64,000 nt of DNA from Konateibacter massiliensis (GTDB lineage: Bacteria > Bacillota > Clostridia > Lachnospirales > Lachnospiraceae), in contig NZ_LT860097.1 of assembly GCF_900184995.1 (NCBI RefSeq), forward strand, positions 62,001 through 126,000. The letters run 5' to 3'. The notes under the pieces were generated by a model. The model worked only from the letters and a program-made list of their open reading frames with translations, was not told where the DNA came from and did not search any database. This document shows positions 18,732 to 28,737 of this stretch, piece by piece. Numbering within the stretch: the stretch's first letter is position 1; every line of letters starts with the position of its first letter. A program made the position numbers and the translations under genes.

Positions 18732-20036
18732 TTATTTTACCGCATTAAATGCTTCTTCCAAATCTTCAATGATATCGTCGATATTTTCCGTACCGATGGA
18801 TAAGCGGATTGTATTTGGTTTAATTCCTTGTTCTGCAAGCTCCTCTGTATTCAACTGAGAATGTGTTGTAGACGCAGGATGAATAACGAGTGATTTTACA
18901 TCTGCGACATTGGCAAGCAGGGAGAAAATCTCAAGGTTGTCGATAAAATCTTTTGCTTTCCTGTCATCGCCCTTAATCTCAAAGGTAAAGATAGAGCCGC
19001 CGCCGTTCGGGAAGTATTTCTGATACAATGCAGTCTGATTTGGATCTGTTGTCACGGCCGGATGGTGAACCTTTTCTACCTGCGGGTGATTGTTCAGATA
19101 TTCAACTACCTTTAAGGCATTTGAAACATGGCGTTCCACTCTTAAGGATAAGGTTTCCAGACCCTGCAAAAACAGGAATGCGTGGAACGGAGAAAGAGTT
19201 GAACCGGTATCACGCAACAAGATTGCACGAATTTTTGTCACAAATGCAGCCGGGCCAACTGCTTTTGTAAAGCTGATGCCGTGGTAGCTTGGGTTTGGTT
19301 CGGTCAGAGATGCGAATTTTCCGCTTGCTTCCCAGTCGAATTTTCCGCTGTCTACGATGATTCCTCCGATGGTAGTTCCGTGTCCTCCGATGAATTTGGT
19401 TGCAGAATGAACGACAATGTCTGCGCCGTATTCAATGGGGCGAACCAGATACGGAGTTGCAAAGGTGCTGTCTACAACTAACGGAATCTTGTGCGCGTGT
19501 GCTACTTTTGCGATTTCTTCGATATCTGACACATCGGAGTGCGGATTGCCAAGAGTCTCAATGAATAAAGCTTTTGTGTTTTCCTGAATTGCCGCCTCAA
19601 GTGATGTAGGATTCGGCTCCGTGAAGGTGGTTGTGATTCCGTACTGAGGAAGTGTGTGTGCCAAAAGGTTATAGGTTCCGCCGTAGATATTTTTTGCAGC
19701 TACGATATGGTCACCGTTTTGTGCCAAATTCTGAATGGTGTAGGTTACTGCTGCGGCACCGGAAGCAACTGCAAGCGCTGCCACGCCGCCCTCTAAAGCT
19801 GCAATACGCTGCTCAAATACATCCTGGGTCGGGTTGGTCAATCTGCCGTAGATATTTCCGGCATCGGCAAGTCCGAAACGAGCGGCTGCGTGATCGCTGT
19901 TGTGAAACACATAAGAAGACGTCTGATAAATCGGAACGGCTCTCGCATCGGTAACCGGATCTGGATTTTCCTGTCCGACGTGCAACTGTAAGGTTTCAAA
20001 TTTTAAATTTCTGTCTGCTCTTGTTTTTTTACTCAT
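18732..20036 (-). CDS. metY: O-acetylhomoserine sulfhydrylase (O-acetylhomoserine aminocarboxypropyltransferase)
   Basis: 434 residues, typical of MetY; cystathionine enzymes of the same family are ~380-400. PLP enzyme that joins O-acetylhomoserine and sulfide to homocysteine for methionine synthesis. Seen: ETLQLHVGQENPDP at the N terminus, YGRLTNPTQDVFEQRIAALEGG, and the PLP lysine in VHSATKFIGGHG. C-terminal IHPASTTHSQL and IRLSIGTENIDD are family standards. The leader is too short to hold a SAM riboswitch. Single gene with a consensus promoter and terminator. Confidence 0.93.
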   Translation of the reverse strand: MSKKTRADRNLKFETLQLHVGQENPDPVTDARAVPIYQTSSYVFHNSDHAAARFGLADAGNIYGRLTNPTQDVFEQRIAALEGGVAALAVASGAAAVTYTIQNLAQNGDHIVAAKNIYGGTYNLLAHTLPQYGITTTFTEPNPTSLEAAIQENTKALFIETLGNPHSDVSDIEEIAKVAHAHKIPLVVDSTFATPYLVRPIEYGADIVVHSATKFIGGHGTTIGGIIVDSGKFDWEASGKFASLTEPNPSYHGISFTKAVGPAAFVTKIRAILLRDTGSTLSPFHAFLFLQGLETLSLRVERHVSNALKVVEYLNNHPQVEKVHHPAVTTDPNQTALYQKYFPNGGGSIFTFEIKGDDRKAKDFIDNLEIFSLLANVADVKSLVIHPASTTHSQLNTEELAEQGIKPNTIRLSIGTENIDDIIEDLEEAFNAVK

Positions 20037-20099
20037 ATGGCTCTCCTCTTTCTTTCTATACTATTCCTATTTGTTTAGTATGTTTTTGTGTTTGAGAGA

Positions 20100-20128
20100 A
20101 TTATACATAGAATCGAATCATGTGTCAA
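20100..20128 (-). promoter_or_regulatory. Consensus sigma-A promoter of metY
   Basis: On the minus strand TTGACA (20128-20123), 17-nt spacer, TATAAT (20105-20100): a perfect match, 63 nt before the metY start. Confidence 0.88.
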
Positions 20129-20147
20129 TAGAAATTTTAAATAAAAC

Positions 20148-20176
20148 TTTGGAAAGGAGAACAAATAGTATATAAT
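20148..20176 (+). promoter_or_regulatory. Candidate promoter of the CPBP protease gene
   Basis: TTTGGA at 20148-20153, 17-nt spacer, TATAAT at 20171-20176; divergent from the metY promoter, 19 bp away. Confidence 0.6.
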
Positions 20177-20219
20177 AGAATATGATGCGGAGAAAAATAA
20201 AAAAGATGGAGGAATATAA

Positions 20220-21119
20220 GTGAAACGAGATAATATTTTTATGAAAATCTGGCGGATTGTATATCCGGTGGGAATATACTTCATGATTACCAATATAATC
20301 AGTGTGATTTTTGCTGTGCTGGCTGCATTTTCTGTGATGATGCCATTGATAAGCGGTCAGAAAGAACTTGACCCAATCGCCTTGCAGGAAGAGCTGATTT
20401 CTATCGTGTATCAATACTCTTTACTTCTCACGGCAATTGCAGCGGCAATTACAATTCCGATAGCGGCACTGTTGATGCGAAGTGATAGGAGAAGAGAGAC
20501 GAGGGAATATAAAAGCGTAAGCCCCGGGCTTTACGGATTGGTTGTTATAGCGGCAATCAGTGCTTGCATGACAGGAAATCAACTTTTGACAATCAGTCAG
20601 CTTGACAAGATATTTCCGGGCTTTAACCAACTTCAAGAAGTGATTTACGGCGGTGGAATTGTTCTGGAGGTGGCCGCGGTAGTGATATTGGCACCGATTG
20701 TCGAGGAACTTTTGTTTCGGGGGATGGTATTTAAGAGACTGTATGGGTATTATGGCAGAATGCCGGCGCTTATCATTTCCAGCCTGTTCTTTGGCGTTTA
20801 CCATGGAAATGTCGTGCAAGGGGTATATGCCTTTGGAATAGGGCTGCTATTTGCTTTTGTGTATGATAAATATAAAACGATAGCTGCACCGATATTGGCA
20901 CATATGATTGCGAATTTAACTTCTGTTATATCCTCGGAGACACCGATATTTGATTTTATTTATAATAGTTATGAAAAAAATGTAGTGATTTATTTTTATG
21001 TGCTGACGGTGGTTGTGACTGCTATTTGTATCGGAAGTGTTATATTGATTAGCAAATGGGTTCACGCCGAGGAGATTAAAAAAGTGGAAGAAGCGGAAGC
21101 TTACGACGTGCAAGGCTAA
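20220..21119 (+). CDS. CPBP-family intramembrane metalloprotease (CAAX protease/Abi type)
   Basis: 299 residues, GTG start at 20220 with TGGAGG 8 nt upstream. About eight hydrophobic segments. The catalytic motifs of the family are present: EELLFRGMVFKRL (EExxxR) around residue 160, FGVYHGN (FxxxH) around 193, and HMIANLTS near 225. CPBP proteases cleave prenylated or signal-like peptides inside the membrane; bacterial members are linked to bacteriocin self-immunity and maturation, but no bacteriocin gene is next to this one. Charged C-terminal tail (KKVEEAEAYD). Confidence 0.85.
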   Translation: MKRDNIFMKIWRIVYPVGIYFMITNIISVIFAVLAAFSVMMPLISGQKELDPIALQEELISIVYQYSLLLTAIAAAITIPIAALLMRSDRRRETREYKSVSPGLYGLVVIAAISACMTGNQLLTISQLDKIFPGFNQLQEVIYGGGIVLEVAAVVILAPIVEELLFRGMVFKRLYGYYGRMPALIISSLFFGVYHGNVVQGVYAFGIGLLFAFVYDKYKTIAAPILAHMIANLTSVISSETPIFDFIYNSYEKNVVIYFYVLTVVVTAICIGSVILISKWVHAEEIKKVEEAEAYDVQG

Positions 21120-21531
21120 ACTATACGAAATTACTTTGTAATGCATTGGCATATATGGAGAAAATTACATAAAGAATTTTAATACAATTTCAAAAATACT
21201 TAAAAGAAAGTGTATAAAAGTAAAAAAATAAAAATCAGGGTTTCGACCTTGATTTTTTTGATTCTTAAATAGAATGTTCAGTAAAATAGAGTGGTTAAGA
21301 AGTATTTTGAACATAAACAAATAAAAATAAATTGAACATAAAAATAAAGTTAAAATCTACAAAAACATAAAATAAACAGATAATTGTATTTTGAAATAAA
21401 AATATACAAATTATCAGACTATTAAAGAAAAATAATTATTTACAACGAAAAGAAAATATAGTATAGTAGTAACAACAAGAAACACTAATGAAAACAGCCG
21501 TTTTTAGTTGAAAAAGAGAAGAGGTATGACA
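21120..21531 (+). promoter_or_regulatory. AT-rich gltB upstream region with promoter
   Basis: A 412-nt non-coding region, strongly AT-rich. It holds the terminator of the CPBP gene (hairpin 21231-21249, then seven T) and a candidate gltB promoter, TTTACA at 21439-21444, 17-nt spacer, TATAGT at 21462-21467. A-tracts between 21290 and 21430 could bind a regulator or bend DNA; no clear palindrome is seen. Confidence 0.55.
21231..21257 (+). terminator. Intrinsic terminator of the CPBP gene
   Basis: AAAATCAGGG / CCTTGATTTT stem around a TTTCGA loop with a T run. Confidence 0.8.
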
Positions 21532-24500
21532 ATGGATAATGAAAGAGCGTGTCCTAGCAATCAAAATACCGGATTGTATGACTCAAGATTTGAACATGAC
21601 AATTGCGGTATCGGAGCAGTTGTTAATATTAAAGGACTCAAAACCCATGAAACTGTTGAAAATGCATTGAAAATAGTAGAAAATCTGGAGCATAGAGCAG
21701 GAAAGGATGCAGAGGGCAAGACAGGTGATGGTGTCGGTATCCTGTTACAGATTTCCCATAAGTTCTTTTCGAAGGCAGTGAAGCCTTTGGGTATCAATCT
21801 CGGTGATGAGAGAGACTATGGTGTCGGCATGTTTTTCTTTCCGCAGGATGAGCTTAAGAAAAATCAGGCGAAGAAAATGTTTGAGATTATCGTTGAGAAG
21901 GAAGGGCTGGAATTCTTAGGCTGGAGAGAGGTGCCAATCCAAAAGGATATTTTGGGACATAAGGCACTGGAATGTATGCCGTACATTGCGCAGGGCTTTG
22001 TCAAGAGACCGAAGGAGACGGCACAGGGACTTGACTTTGACAGAAGACTTTACATTGTGCGCCGTATTTTTGAGCAGAGCAATGATGATACTTATGTGGT
22101 ATCCTTTTCAAGCCGTACTATTGTTTATAAGGGAATGTTTCTCGTAGGACAGCTCAGATTGTTTTTCGAGGATTTGCAGAATCGTGATTATGAATCTGCG
22201 ATTGCCACGGTTCACTCCCGTTTCAGCACAAACACGAATCCAAGCTGGGAGAGAGCGCATCCAAACCGCTTTATTGTACATAACGGAGAAATCAATACGA
22301 TTATCGGCAATGTCGACAAGATGACGGCGCGTGAGGAGACGATGGAGACGGGTTACCTAAAGGGAGAGCTTCACAAGGTGCTTCCGGTTATCAGCCGTTC
22401 TGGGTCTGACTCTGCCATGCTTGACAATGCGCTGGAATTTCTCGTGATGAGCGGCATGGATTTGCAGCTTGCTGTTATGATTACGATTCCGGAGCCTTGG
22501 GCGAACAACCGGAACATGACACAGTCGAAAAAAGATTTCTACCAATATTATGCGACGATGATGGAGCCATGGGACGGACCGGCATCTATTCTTTTTTCAG
22601 ACGGTGACATAATGGGAGCGGTGCTTGACCGAAATGGATTGAGACCGTCCAGATATTTTATCACAGACGACGATTACTTGGTGCTTTCCTCTGAGGTAGG
22701 CGTACTTGATATCGATCCAACTAAGATTGTTGTAAAAGAGAGACTTCGTCCGGGCAAAATGCTTCTCGTTGATACGGTAAAAGGTGTTGTTATTGACGAT
22801 GACGATTTGAAAGAGCAGTATTCTCACAGACAGCCTTACGGTGAATGGCTGGATCGAAATCTCATTGCATTAAAGTCCTTAAAAATTCCGAACCAGAGAG
22901 TACTGGAATTTACAAAGGAAGAGCGTTCCAGAATGCAGAAGGCGTTTGGATACACCTATGAGGAGTTTAAAAATTCTATTATGCCGATGGCAAGGGATGG
23001 CGCCGAGGCGATTGCGGCGATGGGAATTGATACACCTATTTCAGTTTTATCCAATAAGCACCAGCCTCTTTTTAACTACTTTAAGCAGTTATTTGCTCAG
23101 GTTACAAACCCGCCGATCGATGCAATCCGTGAGGAAATCGTAACATCCACGACGGTTTATGTCGGAGAAGACGGCAACCTGCTGGAGGAAAAGGCTTCAA
23201 ACTGCCATGTACTTCAGGTAAATAACCCGATTCTGACCAACACCGATCTTCTAAAGATTAAAAACATGAAGGTAGACGGCATGAAGGTTGAGGTAATCCC
23301 AATCTCCTATTACAAGAATACGAAGTTGGAGCGCGCGATTGAACGGCTTTTTGTTGAGGTGGACAGAGCACATCGTGAGGGTGTTAATATCTTAATTCTT
23401 TCCGATAGAGGCGTTGACGAAAACCATGTTGCAATTCCTTCTTTACTTGCGGTGTCTGCACTTCAGCAGCATTTGGTTAAAACAAAGAAGAGAACCTCAG
23501 TGGCAATGATTTTGGAGAGTGGTGAGCCAAGAGAGGTACATCATTTTGCAACCTTGCTTGGATACGGCGCTTGTGCAATCAATCCATATCTTGCACAGGA
23601 AACAATTAAGCAGATGATTGATACACATATGCTTGATAAGGACTATTATGCGGCAGTCGAGGACTATAACAATGCGGTTCTTCACGGTATTATCAAGATT
23701 GCTTCCAAGATGGGTATCTCGACAATTCAGTCTTACCAAGGTTCACAGATATTTGAGGCAATCGGTATCAGCAGCGATGTAGTAGAAAAATATTTTACAG
23801 ACACGGTAAGCCGTATCGGCGGCATCACCTTGGAGGATATTGAGCAGGATTTAGATGACAGACATTCAAAAGCGTTTGATCCGCTAGGGCTGGAGGTTGA
23901 CCTGACCTTAGACAGCATCGGTACTCATAAGATGAGAAGCGGCGGGGAAGAGCATATGTACAATCCGCAGACGATTCATCTGCTTCAGGAGGCAACCAGA
24001 AGAGGAGATTATAATCTGTTCAAAGAATATACCTCTCTCATCAATAAAGAGACAGAGCCGGCTAATTTGAGAGGACTTGTCGACTTTGACTATCCAAAGA
24101 AAGGTATTCCGATTGAAGAGGTAGAAAGCGTTGCATCCATTGTAAAGCGATTCAAAACAGGTGCGATGTCCTACGGTTCTATTTCACAGGAAGCCCATGA
24201 GACATTGGCAATTGCGATGAACAAGCTGCAAGGAAAATCAAACAGCGGTGAAGGTGGAGAAGGATTAGAACGTCTCAGCATCGGATCTGACGGTTTAAAT
24301 AAATGCTCTGCGATTAAGCAGGTGGCGTCCGGTCGTTTTGGCGTAACCTCCAGATATTTAGTCAGTGCAAAAGAAATTCAGATAAAGATGGCACAGGGAG
24401 CAAAGCCGGGTGAGGGTGGTCATCTTCCTTCCGGAAAGGTATATCCTTGGATTGCCAAGACAAGACATTCAACGCCGGGTGTAGGGCTTATTTCACCGCC

Positions 24501-26088
24501 TCCTCACCATGATATTTATTCCATTGAGGATTTGGCGCAGCTCATTTATGATTGTAAAAATGCAAACACAGATGCCAGAATATCTGTCAAGCTTGTTTCG
24601 GAGGCTGGTGTCGGCACGATTGCAGCAGGTGTTGCAAAGGCGGGAGCGCAGGTTATCCTGATTTCCGGCTACGACGGAGGTACGGGTGCAGCACCGTCCA
24701 GCTCTATTCACAATGCAGGACTTCCTTGGGAGCTTGGCTTGGCGGAGGCACATCAGACCTTACTGCTCAACGGACTGCGAAACAAGGTTACAGTGGAGAC
24801 AGACGGAAAGCTTATGAGCGGACGTGATGTTGCCGTGGCAGCATTGCTTGGAGCAGAGGAATTCGGTTTTGCCACCGCACCGCTTGTAACGATGGGCTGT
24901 GTGATGATGAGAGTGTGTCATCTGGATACCTGTCCGGTCGGCGTTGCAACGCAAAATCCGGAGCTTAGAAAGCGTTTCAGAGGAAAACCGGAATATGTCG
25001 TTCACTTTATGCAGTTTATTGCGCAGGAATTAAGAGAATATATGGCAAAGCTAGGTATTCGCACTGTGGATGAGCTTGTCGGAAGAACGGATTTGCTGAA
25101 AGTAAATGACAAGGTGACAAACGAGAGAGCAAGAAAGGTTGACCTTTCCAGAATTTTAAATAATCCGTACGGTGCAGCAGGAGAAAAGGTTACCTTTGAT
25201 GCAGCACAGGTATATGATTTTGAACTGGAAAAGACGTTGGATGAAAAGGTACTTTTGAAGAAGCTAAAACCAGCTTTGGCAAATAAGCAAAAAAGAAGTC
25301 TGGACCTTGATGTAAAAAATACAGACCGCTCCTTTGGTACTATTTTCGGTTCAGAAATCACAAAGCTCTATCATGATACGCTGGAGGAAGACACTTACAC
25401 AATCAAATGTCACGGAGCAGGAGGACAGAGCTTTGGTGCCTTTATTCCGAAGGGACTTACGTTGGAACTAACCGGAGATAGCAATGACTATTTCGGCAAG
25501 GGCTTGTCGGGCGGAAAATTGGTCGTATACCCTCCAAGAGGCGTGAAATTTAAACCGGACGAAAACATTATCATCGGAAACGTTGCGCTGTACGGTGCAA
25601 CAAGCGGTAAGGCATTTATCAACGGCGTTGCGGGAGAGCGTTTCTGTGTTCGTAATTCCGGTGCCAATGCTGTCGTGGAAGGTGTGGGTGACCATGGCTG
25701 TGAATATATGACAGGCGGACGAGTGGTTGTTCTTGGCAAGACCGGGAAAAACTTTGCGGCGGGCATGAGCGGCGGTATCGCTTATGTGCTTGATGAGGAC
25801 AGTGACTTATATATGAAGCTGAACAAAGAGATGGTTTCAATCAGTGAAATCACATCAAAATATGATGTACTTGAATTAAAAGACATGATTAAAGAACATG
25901 TAGCCTATACCAATTCTGAAAAGGGCAAGTTGATATTAGATAATTTTGGCAAGTATCTGCCGAAGTTTAAGAAGATTATTCCACATGACTACAACCGTAT
26001 GCTTATGACGATTGTGCAGATGGAGGAAAAGGGTCTTAGCAGTGAACAGGCACAAATTGAAGCGTTTTATGCAAATACGAGAGGATAG
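21532..26088 (+). CDS. gltB: Glutamate synthase (NADPH) large subunit
   Basis: About 1518 residues from ATG 21532, chosen because AGAAGAGG sits 7 nt upstream; the open frame begins at 21508. Converts glutamine plus 2-oxoglutarate into two glutamate. N-terminal class II amidotransferase domain with the presumed catalytic Cys in EHDNCGIGAVV (the short propeptide before it is cleaved in this family), central domain, FMN-binding domain (SYGSISQEAHE, GGTGAAP, PGEGGHLP), the 3Fe-4S cysteines in MGCVMMRVCHLDTCPVG, and a C-terminal GXGXG beta-helix (CHGAGGQSFGAF, NSGANAVVEGVGDHGCEYM). gltD follows 12 nt later. Confidence 0.96.
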   Translation: MDNERACPSNQNTGLYDSRFEHDNCGIGAVVNIKGLKTHETVENALKIVENLEHRAGKDAEGKTGDGVGILLQISHKFFSKAVKPLGINLGDERDYGVGMFFFPQDELKKNQAKKMFEIIVEKEGLEFLGWREVPIQKDILGHKALECMPYIAQGFVKRPKETAQGLDFDRRLYIVRRIFEQSNDDTYVVSFSSRTIVYKGMFLVGQLRLFFEDLQNRDYESAIATVHSRFSTNTNPSWERAHPNRFIVHNGEINTIIGNVDKMTAREETMETGYLKGELHKVLPVISRSGSDSAMLDNALEFLVMSGMDLQLAVMITIPEPWANNRNMTQSKKDFYQYYATMMEPWDGPASILFSDGDIMGAVLDRNGLRPSRYFITDDDYLVLSSEVGVLDIDPTKIVVKERLRPGKMLLVDTVKGVVIDDDDLKEQYSHRQPYGEWLDRNLIALKSLKIPNQRVLEFTKEERSRMQKAFGYTYEEFKNSIMPMARDGAEAIAAMGIDTPISVLSNKHQPLFNYFKQLFAQVTNPPIDAIREEIVTSTTVYVGEDGNLLEEKASNCHVLQVNNPILTNTDLLKIKNMKVDGMKVEVIPISYYKNTKLERAIERLFVEVDRAHREGVNILILSDRGVDENHVAIPSLLAVSALQQHLVKTKKRTSVAMILESGEPREVHHFATLLGYGACAINPYLAQETIKQMIDTHMLDKDYYAAVEDYNNAVLHGIIKIASKMGISTIQSYQGSQIFEAIGISSDVVEKYFTDTVSRIGGITLEDIEQDLDDRHSKAFDPLGLEVDLTLDSIGTHKMRSGGEEHMYNPQTIHLLQEATRRGDYNLFKEYTSLINKETEPANLRGLVDFDYPKKGIPIEEVESVASIVKRFKTGAMSYGSISQEAHETLAIAMNKLQGKSNSGEGGEGLERLSIGSDGLNKCSAIKQVASGRFGVTSRYLVSAKEIQIKMAQGAKPGEGGHLPSGKVYPWIAKTRHSTPGVGLISPPPHHDIYSIEDLAQLIYDCKNANTDARISVKLVSEAGVGTIAAGVAKAGAQVILISGYDGGTGAAPSSSIHNAGLPWELGLAEAHQTLLLNGLRNKVTVETDGKLMSGRDVAVAALLGAEEFGFATAPLVTMGCVMMRVCHLDTCPVGVATQNPELRKRFRGKPEYVVHFMQFIAQELREYMAKLGIRTVDELVGRTDLLKVNDKVTNERARKVDLSRILNNPYGAAGEKVTFDAAQVYDFELEKTLDEKVLLKKLKPALANKQKRSLDLDVKNTDRSFGTIFGSEITKLYHDTLEEDTYTIKCHGAGGQSFGAFIPKGLTLELTGDSNDYFGKGLSGGKLVVYPPRGVKFKPDENIIIGNVALYGATSGKAFINGVAGERFCVRNSGANAVVEGVGDHGCEYMTGGRVVVLGKTGKNFAAGMSGGIAYVLDEDSDLYMKLNKEMVSISEITSKYDVLELKDMIKEHVAYTNSEKGKLILDNFGKYLPKFKKIIPHDYNRMLMTIVQMEEKGLSSEQAQIEAFYANTRG

Positions 26089-26100
26089 GAGGAGAGAAAA

Positions 26101-27585
26101 ATGGGAAAGCCAACCGGATTTTTAGATTATAAAAGAGAGACAAGTGAAACAATAAAGCCAAAGGCGAGAATTAAGAATTTTGATGAATTCCATATTCCTC
26201 TGTCCAAGGAAAAGCAGCAGCTTCAAGGTGCAAGATGTATGGAATGCGGCGTGCCGTTCTGCCAATCAGGTATAATGCTGATGGGTATGACAACGGGCTG
26301 TCCGCTCAACAACTTGATACCGGAGTGGAATGATTTGGTTTACAATGATAACCTGAGACAGGCGTATAATCGTTTGACCAAGACAAATAATTTCCCTGAA
26401 TTTACGGCAAGGGTGTGTCCGGCTCCGTGTGAGGCGGCATGTACCTGCAGCTTGAATGGGGATGCGGTTGCCATTAAGGAAAATGAGTACGGAATTGTTG
26501 AGAATGCTTACGATGCAGGCTATGCGAAGGCGAATCCGCCAAGAGTCAGAACGGATAAAAAAATAGCGGTTATCGGCTCAGGTCCTGCGGGGCTTGCGGC
26601 TGCCGACCAGCTAAACAAGAGAGGGCACCATGTCACTGTGTTTGAGAGAAGTGACCGTATCGGCGGACTTTTGATGTATGGTATTCCGAATATGAAGCTT
26701 GAAAAACACATTATTGACCGCAAAATAGATATTATGAAGGAAGAGGGCATCGAGTTTGTGACAAATGCCGACGTAGGCGGCAGTTACAAGGCGAACAAAA
26801 TCCTAAAGGAATTTGACCGTGTTATATTGGCATGTGGAGCGTCCAATCCAAGAGATATCAAGGTGCCGCAGAGAGAGGCAAAGGGAATTTATTTCGCCGT
26901 TGACTTCTTAAAGGCAACGACAAAGAGCCTTTTGGACTCCGGGCTTTCAGATGGCAGCTACATTACTGCAAAGGACAAAAAGGTGCTTGTCATCGGTGGC
27001 GGTGATACGGGAAATGATTGCGTGGGAACTTCTATCCGCCACGGTGCTGCAAGTGTCGTTCAGCTTGAAATGATGCCGAAGCTGCCGGATTCCAGAAGCG
27101 AGGATAATCCTTGGCCGCAGTGGCCGAAGGTTTGCAAAACTGACTACGGTCAGGAGGAGGCAATCGCTGTATTTGGCCACGACCCTCGTACTTACGAGAC
27201 AACGGTAAAAGAATTTGTAGCAGATGAAGCGGGCAATGTATGCAAAGCAAAGCTGGTAAAATTAGCATGGCAGAAGGATGAGGCGACAGGCCGCATGAAG
27301 ATGGCAGAGGTAGAAGGCAGCGAGCAGACAATCGATGTGGACCTTGTTCTCATCGCGGCAGGATTTCTTGGAAGTCAGGACTATGTGGCGAAAGCATTTG
27401 GCGTGGAGCTCAACGAGAGAACGAATGTGAGTACAGAGTCTGGTAAATACAAGACGAATGTGGATAACGTATTTACAGCAGGTGATATGCACAGAGGACA
27501 GTCCTTGGTTGTATGGGCAATCAGGGAAGGCAGAGAGGCTGCACAGGAAGTTGACCGTGATTTGATGGGATATACGAACCTGTAG
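26101..27585 (+). CDS. gltD: Glutamate synthase (NADPH) small subunit
   Basis: 494 residues. Supplies electrons from NADPH to GltB through FAD and two Fe-S clusters. N-terminal cysteine-rich domain (CMECGVPFC, CPLNNLIPEWN, CPAPCEAACTCS) for the 4Fe-4S clusters, FAD-binding GSGPAGLAAA near residue 160, and a second Rossmann motif IGGGDTGNDC near 300 for NADPH. C-terminal FTAGDMHRGQSLVVWAI is the FAD-contacting end. Together with gltB it forms a two-gene operon closed by a strong terminator. Confidence 0.96.
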   Translation: MGKPTGFLDYKRETSETIKPKARIKNFDEFHIPLSKEKQQLQGARCMECGVPFCQSGIMLMGMTTGCPLNNLIPEWNDLVYNDNLRQAYNRLTKTNNFPEFTARVCPAPCEAACTCSLNGDAVAIKENEYGIVENAYDAGYAKANPPRVRTDKKIAVIGSGPAGLAAADQLNKRGHHVTVFERSDRIGGLLMYGIPNMKLEKHIIDRKIDIMKEEGIEFVTNADVGGSYKANKILKEFDRVILACGASNPRDIKVPQREAKGIYFAVDFLKATTKSLLDSGLSDGSYITAKDKKVLVIGGGDTGNDCVGTSIRHGAASVVQLEMMPKLPDSRSEDNPWPQWPKVCKTDYGQEEAIAVFGHDPRTYETTVKEFVADEAGNVCKAKLVKLAWQKDEATGRMKMAEVEGSEQTIDVDLVLIAAGFLGSQDYVAKAFGVELNERTNVSTESGKYKTNVDNVFTAGDMHRGQSLVVWAIREGREAAQEVDRDLMGYTNL

Positions 27586-27648
27586 AATCAGAAGTGAAAA
27601 AGATCACAGAGCAATTCGGAAGAAATATGGCTGAGTAGTCAGCTTACA

Positions 27649-27708
27649 GACGAGGGTAAGATACAGAAACTGTCAAAGCAGTTTTGTGTATCTTACCCTC
27701 GTCTTTTT
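27649..27708 (+). terminator. Strong branched terminator of gltBD
   Basis: Perfect 16-bp outer stem (27649-27664, 27688-27703) enclosing a small AAACTG/CAGTTT hairpin and followed by TTTTTGC. Confidence 0.9.
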
Positions 27709-27728
27709 GCAACTTGCCGTGTAAGCCA

Positions 27729-27757
27729 TTGTGATATGCGTGATTGCGGTGTATACT
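27729..27757 (+). promoter_or_regulatory. Candidate promoter of the ABC exporter-LytTR operon
   Basis: TTGTGA at 27729-27734, 17-nt spacer, TATACT at 27752-27757. Confidence 0.55.
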
Positions 27758-27798
27758 CAAAGAAACTTCAAAATGGATAAATAAGGGAGGCATTTTAA

Positions 27799-28725
27799 AT
27801 GGGAAGTATAATAGAAGTAAACGGTATAACGAAGCATTTTCAGAGCGTAAAAGCGGTGGATGATATCAGCCTTGTAATAGAGCCGGGGGAACTGTTCGGT
27901 TTTTTGGGAGTGAACGGCGCGGGAAAATCAACGACTATCAATATGCTCTGTACCATATACCCGCCTACGAGCGGTAAAGCAAAAATATGCGGCTATGACC
28001 TTGGAAAAGAGGATGAGAAGATAAGAAAGAAAATCGGAGTGGTATATCAGAATAATTGTCTCGATGATATGCTCACCGTGCGCGAAAATCTGCTGTTGCG
28101 GGGTGGTTTGTATGAGAAGAGAAGCAGGAAAGTAAAGGAAGAGCTTAGGGAGGTCAGCTCCTTCTTGTCACTTGACAGTATTTTGGAGCGCCCCTTTGCA
28201 AAGCTGTCCGGTGGACAGAAGCGAAGATGTGAGATTGCAAGGGCATTGATGCATGCACCGGAAATTTTGTTTCTGGATGAGCCGACTACGGGACTAGACC
28301 CATCCACCAGAAAGAGTGTATGGGAAATCATTGAAAAACTTAGAAGCGAGAGAAATATGACGGTGTTTTTGACCACCCATTATATGGAGGAGGCGGCAAA
28401 AGCCAGCCATATCGCAATTATAGATGAGGGAAAGATAAAGGAATATGGTACACCGTTTTCCCTGAAAGAAGAGTTTGCAAAAGATCAGCTAAGGCTGATT
28501 GCAAAACCGGGAGTTGCGCTTGAGGAAGTGTTAAGACAAAATAATGTGACATTTCGAATACGGGAGGAGAGCTTTTGGGTTTCCCTCTCTGATACCATGG
28601 AAGCTCTTCCGGTTCTTGATATGGTGAGACCCCATATAGGTGGCTTTGAGGTGGTACAGGGCTCCATGGACGATGTATTTTTAAATGTGACAGGCAGAAC
28701 ACTCGAAGACTGCGAGAATGAATAG
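27799..28725 (+). CDS. ABC exporter ATP-binding protein (DrrA/CcmA-like)
   Basis: 308 residues. Energises the permease encoded 12 nt downstream. Walker A GVNGAGKST, Q-loop VVYQNNCLDD, signature LSGGQKRRCEIARAL, Walker B EILFLDEPTTGLDP and the H-loop TTHYMEEA are all intact. The C-terminal ~90 residues form the extra domain typical of daunorubicin-type exporters. Substrate unknown. GGGAGG before ATG 27799. First gene of a four-gene unit with the permease, LytTR and DUF3021 genes. Confidence 0.9.
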   Translation: MGSIIEVNGITKHFQSVKAVDDISLVIEPGELFGFLGVNGAGKSTTINMLCTIYPPTSGKAKICGYDLGKEDEKIRKKIGVVYQNNCLDDMLTVRENLLLRGGLYEKRSRKVKEELREVSSFLSLDSILERPFAKLSGGQKRRCEIARALMHAPEILFLDEPTTGLDPSTRKSVWEIIEKLRSERNMTVFLTTHYMEEAAKASHIAIIDEGKIKEYGTPFSLKEEFAKDQLRLIAKPGVALEEVLRQNNVTFRIREESFWVSLSDTMEALPVLDMVRPHIGGFEVVQGSMDDVFLNVTGRTLEDCENE

Positions 28726-28737
28726 GGGGAGTTTACA

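Noticed and set aside
20037-20099. Possible SAM riboswitch before metY
   Set aside because: The leader from promoter to start is under 70 nt, too short for an S-box.
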